Positions 8,727 to 17,875 are shown, counted from the first letter of the stretch. The stretch: DNA of 64,000 nt from Ariolimax columbianus (GCA_036924085.1 JAVGWX010000002.1:45254666-45318665), one strand, 5' to 3'. Program-made: numbers and translations. The notes: generated from the letters alone by a model not told the origin.

Positions 8727-11700
8727 ATGCACGGGGCCGCAAGCCTAACAAAACAGTGCAACGTAAATCACAGTATGATGGCAGCACAACCTATTCGAAA
8801 AACGTATGGCGCTCATCCTGAGGAGACCCGCCAGGCAGCGATAGCGCCGGGCCCCACGCCTCGAAGGGGCCCACCCTTGACTACTGGTGGTCACCCACCC
8901 ATGTGTCGTGGAGTCAAGGCACATGGCTATGGGGAAACGACTATTGGCCAAAACCTCAAGACCCTCAGAATATTACAGTGGAATGCGGAGGGAGTCATTA
9001 ACAAAAAACTTTCCCTAACACATCACCTGCATGAAGGTAAGATTGACGTGGCATGTATCCAGGAAACGCACCTCAACAAAAACCATAAATTCTCAATCAG
9101 AGGATACCAGACTTTCCGTCTAGATAGAGAAGGCCACAAAGGAGGGGTCCTGATACTGACCAGAAACAGCATACCGAGTAGCGCGGTACCTGTCAATCAC
9201 ACCGGACAAGCAGAAATTGTAGGAGTTGACATAATGGCTCAAGAGACGAAGCTCCGCATTTTCAATCTGTACGGACCACCAAACAGAGACCTATCGCTCT
9301 CGAGTATGGAGGTCAGAGACTCCAACTGCATAGTGGTTGGAGATTTCAACAGCCACTCGGAGAGATGGGGATACTCTGACACAGACAGCAGAGGTGACGA
9401 AGTGGAAGATTGGGAGATAGATGCAAATCTCTCCCTAATCAATAGGCCGGAGGATAGCCCTAGCTTCTATTCAAGAACATGGCATACCACCTCGACTCCA
9501 GATTTGGCCTTCTCCACACAGGACATACACTATAAAATAGACCGCCAGGTGCTAAACCAACTGGCAGGTAGCGACCACAGGCCGATCAGGCTAACCATTG
9601 ACATGGAAGTAGGCCCACAGGAAACAAAACCGCTCCCACGTTGGAATTACAAACGAGCCGACTGGGACAGATTTGCAATCCTGACAGATGGGCTGTGTGA
9701 AACCATCAACACACGAAACACCAAAATGAAGCCCATGGTAGAGAGCCTAAGCAAGGCAATAATGCAAGCCGCCACTGAAACCATCCCAAGAGGAGCTAGG
9801 AAAAACTATAAGCCCTACTGGAATGATGAGTTACAGAAAGTGGAAGATGCAGTAACAAATGCTAGGAACATGGCAGAACGAGAAAAATCCGTGGAGGCAA
9901 ACATCGCCCTCAAAGCCGCCGCGGCGAAGTACAAACACACTCTCAAGCAAACAGCAAGAGAAAGTTGGAAAAATAAAACGGAAAGTTTAAACCTGGACAA
10001 AGAAGGGAACAAGCTATGGAAGCTAGTCAGAGCCATGAACGACGAAACCCCGTCAAATAAACAAATTACTATCAAGCAAGGCGAGAACTTGATCACAGGT
10101 AAGAAAGCCGCAAACGCCTTTGTCGATCACTATGCCAGAGCAAACCACATCGAGGTCCCTGCAGATAAGCATACAGACATTAGCGAAGAGCTAAAGGGGC
10201 ACGAAAACATAAATACGGCTCCTGAAGAGCACATGATGGCCAAACTAACAATGCGCGAAATGGAAGAGGCTATGAGAACACTAAAGAGAAGGAAATCTCC
10301 CGGAAAAGACGGGATAACAAACGAAATGCTGATGGGGCTGGGCCAAACAGCGAAGGAAAAACTACTATCAGTCCTGAACCAAAGCTGGAAAAGGGGTATT
10401 GTACCCCAGGCATGGAAAGATGCAATACTGGTACCAGTACCAAAAACAGGAAAGGACAAAACAGATCCGAATGGATACAGGCCCATAAGCCTACTGAGCT
10501 GTGTCGGCAAGCTGATGGAACGGATGATAAACACCAGACTGATGTGGCATCTGGAAGAAAAACGAATACTAATTCCACAGCAAGCCGGCTTTAGACAGCA
10601 CAGATCCACTGAGGACCAGGTCATCCTCATAGCCCAGGAGATAGAAGATGCCTACCAGGCACAGAAACACACAGTAGCTGTTTGGGTGAATCTGGAAAAG
10701 GCATTTGACAAAGTCTGGAAGGATGGACTTAGAGTCAAGCTAAGAAGAAGTGATGTTTGTGGGAAGATGTACAAGTGGATCAACCACTACCTCAAACAAA
10801 GAACGGCCAGAGTCCAAGTACAAGGGCAGATGAGCAAAAAGGTGACACTCGAGCAGGGAGTACCCCAAGGGGGAGTACTGTCACCCACACTCTTCCTGGT
10901 ATATATAAACGATATTACAGAGAATATACCAAGAAGAGTCCATAGCTCAATGTTTGCAGACGATCTGGCTATGTGGACCTCTGAAAAGAATCTCACCATA
11001 GCAAGAAATCGGATGCAAACGGCCCTAACATCGCTGGAAGAGTGGGCGAACTCATGGCTGGTCAAAATAAACGAGGAGAAAACCACGTGCACAATATTCT
11101 CGCTCTCATTAAAACCCCAAAGTACCAAATTAAGCCTAAATGGCAAAATCCTGCAGCCAAACGACAACCCAACCTATCTGGGAGTCACATTTGATCGGCG
11201 CATGACATGGAAAAGTCAGATTGAGAGAAACCGAATGAAAGCCAGAGAAAGAATGGCGATCATGAGGAAACTTGCTGGCACAAGCTGGGGAGCAGACGAA
11301 GGCATACTAAAGAAACTGTACACTGGAAGAGTGAGACCAGTTCTCGAGTATGGCATCGCGGCATGGACAACAGCAGCGAAGGCGAACTTCGATAAAGTTA
11401 ACAAACTTCAAAACCAAGCCATGAGAATCATAACTGGTGGCATGAAGTCAACGCCAATTGTAGAACTTGAAAAGATTACAAAACTGCAATCCATGACCGA
11501 CAGAAGAGACTGCAGAGCCCAGCTGCAGTCAGAGAAACTCCGAAGACTGACGGACCATCCAATGTACCAGAGGCTAAACAATTTGGGAACTGGGAAACTA
11601 AAGCGGAGAAACTTTGCAGAAATAGCCAAAGCAAAGATGCACGAAGATCCCATAAACGCACTAACAACACCAAAACCCATCACTACTGTACGAAAACCTA

Positions 11701-12635
11701 CTTGGAGGCAGGATATATTTCCAGAGGTGGTAGAAAATATACCAGGTATTGCAAACAAAAACTGCCAGACCGAAAAAGAAAGGAGAGACACTACCTTAAG
11801 CTTCATAACGAAAAGCTACCCAAGCATGGACTGGACCCATGCATACACCGACGGTTCTGTAACAAACACTACACAGAACGGAGGGGCAGGAGCATTCCTG
11901 AACCTACCAAATGGCAGAAAAATAACACTGTCATTCGCTACTGGTAAGTACACGAGCAATTTCAGAGCAGAGGCAGAGGCACTGAGGGCGGCAGTGGAAG
12001 AAATGGTAACACACAGTGAAAATGAGAGCCATATAGTCCTGCTGACAGATGCTCTCGAAGTAGTCACAGCGCTAAAAAGCCAGAAAAACACTGAGCTTAA
12101 TGACTTAAGAGCAGCACTCTGCAAACTGTGCCAACAGTCCGCACCAAAAAGGGTAGTGGTACAGTGGGTTCCGTCACACTGCAACATCCAAGGCAACGAG
12201 GAGGCAGACAGACTGGCAAAAGAAGGTGCAAGGCTACCACAAATAGATACCAGTATGACGTACGAAGAGTCAAAACGGCTTATCAAAGCCAGGTACATGT
12301 CCAAATGGGAAACCGAACATACTGGTTACACCAAAAACGATGCCTTTTACCAGTTGAACCGAAGAGAGCAGGTCGTTGTCTTCAGACTTCGCACTGGCCA
12401 CAACAGACTGAGGTACCACCTCTTCAACAAATTGAAGATAGGGTGTACCGACGAATGCCCGTGCGGTACTGGTAAAATGACCACTGAACATCTGCTGCAG
12501 AACTGCCCGACATACGAGGATCAGAGAGAGCAGATGTGGCCATTGCCAGTGGAACTGCAAGACAAGCTCTATGGTAGTGGCGAGAGTCTCAGGATGACCG
12601 CCGCTTTTTTCGAGAAAATAATGGTTACTGTCTGA
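8727..12635 (+). CDS. I-like LINE ORF2: AP endonuclease, reverse transcriptase, RNase H
   Basis: The ORF has 1302 residues and is uninterrupted. Residues about 80-290 form an apurinic-type endonuclease: ILQWNAEG with Asn86, IQETH with Glu113, Tyr182, VGDFNSH with Asp206/Asn208 and GSDHRPI with Asp283/His284. RT spans about 500-800, with SPGKDGI, AGFRQHRSTEDQ, GVPQGGVLSPTLF and FADD at 743-746. Motif A reads VNLEKAFD: Asn655 stands where non-LTR RTs carry the first catalytic Asp. RNase H (about 1030-1170) keeps Asp1042, Glu1082/1084, Asp1108 and Asp1161. A cysteine-rich CTDECPCGTG...H...C motif starts at 1240. The domain set fits the I group of LINEs; ORF1 is absent. The start codon is the first Met of the frame, and the true start could be the nearby Met at 8775 or 8778. 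Probably catalytically dead because of Asn655. Confidence 0.93.
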   Translation: MHGAASLTKQCNVNHSMMAAQPIRKTYGAHPEETRQAAIAPGPTPRRGPPLTTGGHPPMCRGVKAHGYGETTIGQNLKTLRILQWNAEGVINKKLSLTHHLHEGKIDVACIQETHLNKNHKFSIRGYQTFRLDREGHKGGVLILTRNSIPSSAVPVNHTGQAEIVGVDIMAQETKLRIFNLYGPPNRDLSLSSMEVRDSNCIVVGDFNSHSERWGYSDTDSRGDEVEDWEIDANLSLINRPEDSPSFYSRTWHTTSTPDLAFSTQDIHYKIDRQVLNQLAGSDHRPIRLTIDMEVGPQETKPLPRWNYKRADWDRFAILTDGLCETINTRNTKMKPMVESLSKAIMQAATETIPRGARKNYKPYWNDELQKVEDAVTNARNMAEREKSVEANIALKAAAAKYKHTLKQTARESWKNKTESLNLDKEGNKLWKLVRAMNDETPSNKQITIKQGENLITGKKAANAFVDHYARANHIEVPADKHTDISEELKGHENINTAPEEHMMAKLTMREMEEAMRTLKRRKSPGKDGITNEMLMGLGQTAKEKLLSVLNQSWKRGIVPQAWKDAILVPVPKTGKDKTDPNGYRPISLLSCVGKLMERMINTRLMWHLEEKRILIPQQAGFRQHRSTEDQVILIAQEIEDAYQAQKHTVAVWVNLEKAFDKVWKDGLRVKLRRSDVCGKMYKWINHYLKQRTARVQVQGQMSKKVTLEQGVPQGGVLSPTLFLVYINDITENIPRRVHSSMFADDLAMWTSEKNLTIARNRMQTALTSLEEWANSWLVKINEEKTTCTIFSLSLKPQSTKLSLNGKILQPNDNPTYLGVTFDRRMTWKSQIERNRMKARERMAIMRKLAGTSWGADEGILKKLYTGRVRPVLEYGIAAWTTAAKANFDKVNKLQNQAMRIITGGMKSTPIVELEKITKLQSMTDRRDCRAQLQSEKLRRLTDHPMYQRLNNLGTGKLKRRNFAEIAKAKMHEDPINALTTPKPITTVRKPTWRQDIFPEVVENIPGIANKNCQTEKERRDTTLSFITKSYPSMDWTHAYTDGSVTNTTQNGGAGAFLNLPNGRKITLSFATGKYTSNFRAEAEALRAAVEEMVTHSENESHIVLLTDALEVVTALKSQKNTELNDLRAALCKLCQQSAPKRVVVQWVPSHCNIQGNEEADRLAKEGARLPQIDTSMTYEESKRLIKARYMSKWETEHTGYTKNDAFYQLNRREQVVVFRLRTGHNRLRYHLFNKLKIGCTDECPCGTGKMTTEHLLQNCPTYEDQREQMWPLPVELQDKLYGSGESLRMTAAFFEKIMVTV

Positions 12636-12668
12636 CTGTGTACGCAGAAGAAGAAGAAGGTGCAACAT
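12636..12668 (+). other. LINE 3' end: (AAG)n tail and right TSD
   Basis: The stop codon is followed by about 20 nt and GCAGAAGAAGAAGA, then AGGTGCAACAT (12658-12668), the second copy of the 5291-5301 duplication. A truncated relative at 56826-57910 ends in the same kind of (GAA)n tail, so this is the family's natural 3' terminus. Confidence 0.8.
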
Positions 12669-12850
12669 ACATTTTCTTGTTCTTGCTTTTCTCGTTTTCT
12701 TTTTCTTCTTCTTTTGTTCTACTTCTTTTTGTTTTCTTATTATTATTATTATCCTTCTCTTCCTCTTTCTCCTAATTGTCCTGCTCCCTCTTCTACTCAT
12801 ATTCTTCATCATCTTCCTCCTCTTCTTCTTCTTCTTCTTCTTCTTCTTTT
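12669..12850. repeat. pyrimidine-rich (CTT)n low-complexity tract
   Basis: CTT/TTCTT-rich sequence with a final (TTC)n run near 12818-12848. No coding signal. Confidence 0.85.
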
Positions 12851-13287
12851 GATCACATCTCTGGTGTTTACAACGTTAGACGCGTTCCCGTGATGAACTT
12901 AACCATTGCTTGAAACTCCTCTTTAACTCTACAATTTTGAGTCCTGTTGAATTATCAGCCCTGTGCAACGTCCTTAACTGGCCGTACAAGGGACAGACCG
13001 GTAACATATGCTCCGCAGTGTGTTTGTTTAGTCCATATGTGCACAGTGGCGAAACGGACAGTCGAAGCGTGTAGGTGTGTTTGTTCTGCCCTACCCTTGG
13101 GTAAGGAATGGTGACCTGCCCCTGCTCTCAAGGGTGTGATAGTCGTGGCTTGGTTGGCCTTGTTCTTTTCTGCCACCCTGGGTAGCTCACTTTTCAAAGT
13201 ATGTGCTTTCAATGTCTTCTTGTTCATAGCAACCACCCCTTTTAAAAAAAACCCTATCTACATTCTTGTTCCCCAGTACGGCACAAT
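12851..13287. other. unannotated spacer
   Basis: A minus-strand frame (about 12955-13236) has RNase-H-LINE-like composition, but I find no diagnostic motif and make no call. Confidence 0.35.
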
Positions 13288-13445
13288 AGTTGTTGTTTCG
13301 AATGCCCACAATGAGTAGGTTTACTCTTTTGTGCGCCCTGAAAATGACGTTAAGTGGCGGGTTGCAGTAGCTTACCTCACATCCCGAGCGTGCTGATGAC
13401 GGTGGACCGGGATTGCTCAAGCTGGCTGTGATATGCTTGGCTTCA
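13288..13445 (-). mobile_element. family A retroposon fragment fused to RT fragment
   Basis: It contains TCGAATGCCCACAATGAGTA, TTTGTGCGCCCTGAAAATGA and ATCCCGAGCGTGCTGATGA, as at 2086. It carries only the (CAA)n-proximal half. At about 13445 it changes abruptly into minus-strand RT coding sequence, so on the minus strand the RT fragment is upstream and family A forms the 3' end. Confidence 0.75.
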
Positions 13446-13870
13446 TTTGCATACTCCTGACCGTCATGCAGCATTGTACCTTTCCTGCCCACATGAAAGA
13501 CCTAATCGTGCTCAGTAGTTTAGGTGGGCAGCCAACTTTAGACAATACTTTAAAAAGACCATCTCTGTTTACCAGGTCGAATGCCTTGGTGAGGTCGCGA
13601 AGACAAGAAATGGTGGTCTCTGTTGCTCTCTGCATTTTTCTTGCAATTGTCTCAGTGAAAAGACCATATCAAAGGTGGACCTTTCTGAGCGAAAACCACA
13701 CTGAGACTCCAAGTACAACCTAGTGGCCAGCTTTCGCAGCCTGCTCAGAATGATGCGAGAATATACTTTGCCTGTGGTGTTAAGGAGCGATATTCTCCTG
13801 TAATTGTTGCAGTCTCCTCCGTCTCCCTTTTTCTTATAAAGGGTGATTATGTTGGCGTCTCTCATGTCCT
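13446..13870 (-). pseudogene. RTE-like reverse transcriptase fragment
   Basis: The minus strand gives MRDANIITLYKKKGDGGDCN, NYRRISLLNTTGKVYSRI, ESQCGFRSERSTFDMVFSLR, QLQEKCREQQRP and, after a frameshift near 13600, LTKAFDLVNRDGLFKVLSKV with GCPPKLLSTIRSF. These are RT fingers and palm motifs 0 to A of a common invertebrate non-LTR family. The FADD motif and everything after it are missing. Broken frame, inactive. Confidence 0.85.
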
Positions 13871-13926
13871 GTGATACCCCCTTCCCCCCCCCTTTCCCCC
13901 ATCTATCTCAACAATAACTATTAGAC

Positions 13927-13930
<4 letters not shown>

Positions 13931-13961
<31 letters not shown>

Positions 13962-13979
13962 TATATATATATATGTATA
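13931..13979. repeat. (TA)n microsatellite
   Basis: Two TA runs separated by a short AAATA interruption. Confidence 0.9.
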
Positions 13980-13982
13980 TAT

Positions 13983-14320
13983 AAATCTGAAATTTGGAAG
14001 ACATCAAAGTCGTTAACAAAGCAGATTTATACATTCGTAAATAGATGCCTACGGATAACACGTGGTTTGAAATCGTTCGATAAGGTCACCAGTGTCGACC
14101 TGCTGGAAAGATTAAATTAGATCTAAGTGGAACGTGACGTAAAGAGAAGACAGTGATGCTGGGTAAAGCACACAATGCGAAATGAGCCTGACGACATTGC
14201 AAAACAGATTCTGTGCTGGAACTGAAAGGACAAGTGGTTAGGGGTAGACCAAAACACTAGAAAGCGACCTGGAGTCTAACTAGAGTCTTAATTGGTGAAG
14301 GGAGCAGGGTACAGACAGAC
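13983..14320 (+). pseudogene. LINE C-terminal fragment
   Basis: The plus strand reads SEIWKTSKSLTKQIYTFVNR, CLRITRGLKSFDKVTSVDLL and, after stops and frame changes, KHTMRNEPDDIAKQIL then a GRPK-like end. The order 'ETWK ... L..FVNRCLR ... D....DL ... GHTLRKP...I..QAL.WNP' belongs to the terminal part of a family of non-LTR RTs. Only the tail is left. The adjoining TA repeat marks its 5' break. Confidence 0.65.
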
Positions 14321-14363
14321 TTGGAGATTGTTGGTTGAGGAATCATTAAGCGTTTTTAACATG

Positions 14364-14924
14364 TATACACCCACACACACACACACATACACACACACAT
14401 ACACGCACACACCGACCGAGTGGTTTTCTGGGCAACCATAAAAGAACCGCAGCTTCATTCCATGCATGTTGTATGTAAGAAGCGACAAGAGGAGGTTGTT
14501 CATGGGGTTCGTAACCACAGCATGAAGAAAAAAAAAACGCATTGCAACAGAACCGCAATGCAAATGATTGCAATCAGGATCTCCTAACACTAATGGGGCG
14601 ACGGATAAAGAAGATATTATATATATATATATATATATAAACACACATACACAATCACATACACACAATCACATACACACACAATGCATACACACAATCA
14701 CATACACAAAATGACATGCATACACACAATCACATACACACAATCACATACACACACAATGCATACACACAATCACATACACACAATCATAAACACACAA
14801 TCACATACACACAAAATGCATACACACAATCACATACACACACAATCACATACACACAATCGCATACACACAAGCACACACACAATCCCATACACACAAT
14901 TACATACACACAATCACATTAGAA
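14364..14924. repeat. (CA)n, (TA)n and 14-bp ACACAATCACATAC-type array
   Basis: (CA)n at 14364-14414, unique sequence to about 14608, (TA)n at 14615-14640, then about 285 bp of a degenerate unit based on CACAATCACATACA with CACAATGCATACA variants. Confidence 0.9.
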
Positions 14925-15175
14925 CTTATCAAGCTGTCTGTGGTACATAGATCTACATCAACTATATGCCATGATCTCCGGATCTGAGATTTGATCTACC
15001 ACTTCTTAATTGCCATTAGAATTCCAGAGCAGAGACTCCGTATCAACTAGTCTACTTAATTCGCAATGCACGTCATATGCGTTTCAATCTCCTACACACA
15101 CCCTATTAATATTATGTATATATACATAAGAGATGTGTTCAAAATGTATCCGATCTTTGGGCCGGTAAAATGCAA
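14925..15175. other. unannotated spacer
   Basis: Nothing recognised. Confidence 0.4.
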
Positions 15176-16595
15176 TTACTCACCTAAATGTTTGAAACAA
15201 TAATCACCCTCAAAGTACTCTTCTTGGGAGAATACCAACTTTTTCCAGGGGCCCTGCCATTGTTAGAAGCATTCCAGGAAGGTCTCGTTGAGAAGGGAGT
15301 ACCCACGCATTGCGCATAATGTCCTATTCTAACTAAAACCGGGTCCATTTCAGCAGAATTTGCAGCTTGGGGAACAGCCGAGAATCGCAAGTAGCCATGT
15401 CGGGAGAATAGGGACCCTGGCGAACCAGAGGAATGTTGTGTTTGATCATAGGGACACTGGCGAACTAGAGGAATGTTGTGTTTGATCATAGGGACACTGG
15501 CGAACTAGAGGGATGTTGTGTTTGGTCATAGGGACACTGGCGAACTAGAGGAATGTTGTGTTTGGTCATAGCGACACTGGCGAACTAGAGGAATGTTGTG
15601 TTTGATCATAGGGACACTGGCGAACTAGAGGAATGTTGTGTTTGGTCATAGGGACACTGGCGAACTAGAGGAATGTTGTGTTTGGTCATTGGGACCCTGG
15701 CGAACTAGAGGAATGTTGTGTTTGGTCATAGCGACACTGGCGAACTAGAGGAATGTTGTGTTTGGTCATAGGGACACTGGCGAACTAGAGGAATGTTGTG
15801 TTTGGTCATAGGGACACTGGCGAACTAGAGGGATGTTGTGTTTGGTCATAGGGACACTGGCGAACTAGAGGAATGTTGTGTTTGGTCATAGGGACACTGG
15901 CGAACTAGAGGGATGTTGTGTTTGGTCATAGGGACACTGGCGAACTAGAGGAATGTTGTGTTTGGTCATAGGGACACTGGCGAACTAGAGGAATGTTGTG
16001 TTTGGTCATAGCGACACTGGCGAACTAGAGGAATGTTGTGTTTGATCATTGGGACACTGGCGAACTAGAGGAATGTTGTGTTTGGTCATAGGGACACTGG
16101 CGAACTAGAGGAATGTTGTGTTTGGTCATAGGGACACTGGCGAACTAGAGGGATGTTGTGTTTGATCAAGAAAGTCTGAATCCGATGCAAAGAATGGGCG
16201 GTTGCATTGTCACGATGGAGTTGTCAATTTCCCGTTGTCCACATTTTCGGTCATTTGCATTAAACAACATCACGACGGCGACGGATGACCTCCAGGTGGT
16301 ACTCTTTGATAATGTTTTGACCTTGTGGTGGATACTCGTGATGCACAACCCCACGATAGTTACAGAAAACGGTCAACATGTCTTTTAGATTGCTGCACAG
16401 CTGCCTCGCTTTTTTCTGCCTCGGGAATCATGCATGTCTCCACTCTGACTATTGCAGCCTGCTGTTTCCGGGTCATACCCATAAACCCAGGGCTCATCAC
16501 CAGTTATCACAGTGTTCCGGAAGTCTGGATCCCAGCCATAAAGGGGTACCTGACCTCCCGTTTAGGGAAAGAGAAGACAACGTGCTGTGACTTGC
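15176..16595 (-). pseudogene. mariner-like transposase pseudogene interrupted by its own minisatellite
   Basis: Minus strand, from about 16570 downward: ITGDEPWVYGYDPET (first catalytic Asp), then VTIVGL/MLTVFCNYRGVVHHEYPPQG, KEYHLEVIRRRRDVV, LHRDNATAHSLHRIQTFLIK (second catalytic region) and HNIPLV. After about 19 tandem 40-bp units, the protein resumes with QGPYSPDMATCDSRLFPKLQ (third catalytic Asp region), then PLEKVGILPRRVL. Stops and frame changes are present. The order of motifs is that of mariner-type DD(34)D transposases. Terminal inverted repeats were not identified. Inactive. Confidence 0.85.
15411..16168 (-). repeat. 40-bp minisatellite from transposase coding sequence, about 19 copies
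   Basis: The unit includes GGGACACTGGCGAACTAGAG and GAATGTTGTGTTTGGTCATA on the plus strand. On the minus strand the unit reads KHNIPLVRQ and PYD, the same residues that flank the array on both sides (IKHNIPLVRQ...GPYSPDM). Because 40 is not a multiple of three, each copy shifts the frame. Copies are highly uniform, with only a few variable sites. Confidence 0.93.
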
Positions 16596-16607
16596 TGTGA
16601 CTCAAGG

Positions 16608-16855
16608 CGATTGTGCTATGCTTGGCTTCATCTGCGTGACGCTCACTACTTGGGGGATCACGTCGGTTCACATCTCGGCAGCCAGACTGCCTTGAAAACA
16701 GCCTGATTCCACGGAACGCTACATGGAAGAGAGATAGTGGTCTTGGTCAGTATATTGGTCACGACCCTGACTCGACGTCCTGGTCAGTATATTGTGCCTG
16801 ACCGGACTAGCGTCTCAGTACCCCAGCTATTACTTAATATACTGACATCTCTAAC
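16608..16855 (-). mobile_element. family A retroposon fragment
   Basis: TGTGCTATGCTTGGCTTCAT, CTGCGTGACGCTCACTACTT, GGGGATCACGTC and two GGTCAGTATATTG stretches match the distal half of the 2086 copy. It lacks the (CAA)n end and begins next to the mariner remnant. Confidence 0.7.
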
Positions 16856-17610
16856 ATATCATTCCCAAAACTGCGGTTAAGTCTGCTGGAGGACTCCATT
16901 TACCGTATACATATACATTACAAACACATCACATATACATTACATTTACATTACAGATATATATTCAGATTGTAATATCATCTAACGTATACAAGGCAGA
17001 ACTGAGCAGAGAGCAATCTATTAGCCAGGTATATTATAATAACACTGCCCGACATCGTGTGGTTAGGATAAACACAGTCTACGTTAATTAGTTGTTCAGC
17101 CTAAACATCAATCAAATCGGTACCGGCGACATAACAGAACCAAGTAGCCAACACAAATACTAGGAATGTAGGCTGGTCCTGGGGGATTCGGGATACCCAT
17201 TATCGCAGAGCAGGTTAATTGGGCAGCTCAGAAAATATACAAGGTGGACACAGTCAACCTGAATGTGACACTTATGCGCGCACATTACTCGTTCTTGCTC
17301 GTGCATTCAACCACACGGATGCATGCGCGCGCTCACACACACACACACACGCACACACAATTAACTTGTCCTCTTACATATGTACTATGCTGATTAGCAT
17401 AGAGGATATGAATCTCCACAAACTTATTCCTTCAGTTCTGTTTCTTAATGTTGTTGTTTATTTTATCCCTTGATCGCATTTTAAACTGTTCAGCTTTTTC
17501 TCACTTTGTCATTCCCTGTTATTTATCAACGCGATTTATTGCAAACAAAGACAGCAAACGATAGTACCAAGACTGCAGAAATGGTTGTCATATTAAGTAA
17601 ACTAGATGCA
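16856..17610. other. unannotated spacer with a (CA)n tract
   Basis: No gene recognised. Short ACATTACA repeats at 16905-16950 and (CA)n at about 17334-17358. Confidence 0.4.
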
Positions 17611-17875
17611 GGGGGACGCCGTGGCCTAGTGGTTAAGTGGCACGGCTCACAATCCGAAGGTGCTGGGTTCGATCCCCATCACAACACCGGCCGTTACCCC
17701 TGGGAAGCAAACCCTTAGAAAAATGCAGGAGGAAGCAGACCCTTACATAAAATGCATGCTGAAGTCGGATGCACTGGGCCGACAGGCGCAAAATAAAAAC
17801 CACAGTGCAACGCACACCGCCTTGGGGATTAGAGAAATAAGGCGAACAAAAAAACCCACAAAAAAACCAAACAAT
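17611..17875 (+). mobile_element. tRNA-derived SINE
   Basis: The 5' end has a Pol III box A-like GTGGCCTAGTGGTTAAGTGG (17621-17640) and a box B GGGTTCGATCCCC (17665-17677), spaced as in a tRNA head. The body includes GCTGAAGTCGGATGCACTGG and CACAGTGCAACGCACACCGC, shared with SINE B and the LINE leader at 8718. The end is A-rich. Possible 9-bp TSD with one mismatch: TAGATGCAG (17602-17610) and TAGGTGCAG (17876-17884). Not a real tRNA gene: there is no credible acceptor stem pairing and the body continues for 190 bp. Confidence 0.8.

Larger units (their letters stand above)
5302..12657 (+). mobile_element. composite retroposon: rDNA leader fused to a full-length I-like LINE
   Basis: One block of 7356 bp sits between exact 11-bp repeats (5291-5301, 12658-12668). 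In order it holds apparent 5' ETS, 18S rRNA nucleotides 1 to about 1240, a leader with degenerate 18S-like subrepeats, an intact 1302-codon endonuclease/RT/RNase H ORF and an (AAG)n tail. A TSD around the whole block implies a single insertion of a single RNA. The simplest reading is a transcript that started upstream in an rRNA gene, ran through 18S into a LINE lodged there, and was reverse transcribed into this non-rDNA site. Alternatively the family permanently carries an rDNA-derived leader. The block structure is seen directly; the mechanism is inference. Confidence 0.72.

Noticed and set aside
8727..12635. Active retrotransposon
   Set aside because: The ORF is intact, but motif A has Asn in place of the catalytic Asp and no ORF1 is seen.
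15411..16168. CRISPR-like array of regular repeats
   Set aside because: The whole 40-bp unit repeats with no variable spacers, it derives from transposase coding sequence, and the DNA is eukaryotic.
17611..17690. Functional tRNA gene
   Set aside because: Box A and box B are present, but the segment continues into a repeated SINE body and no acceptor stem is evident.
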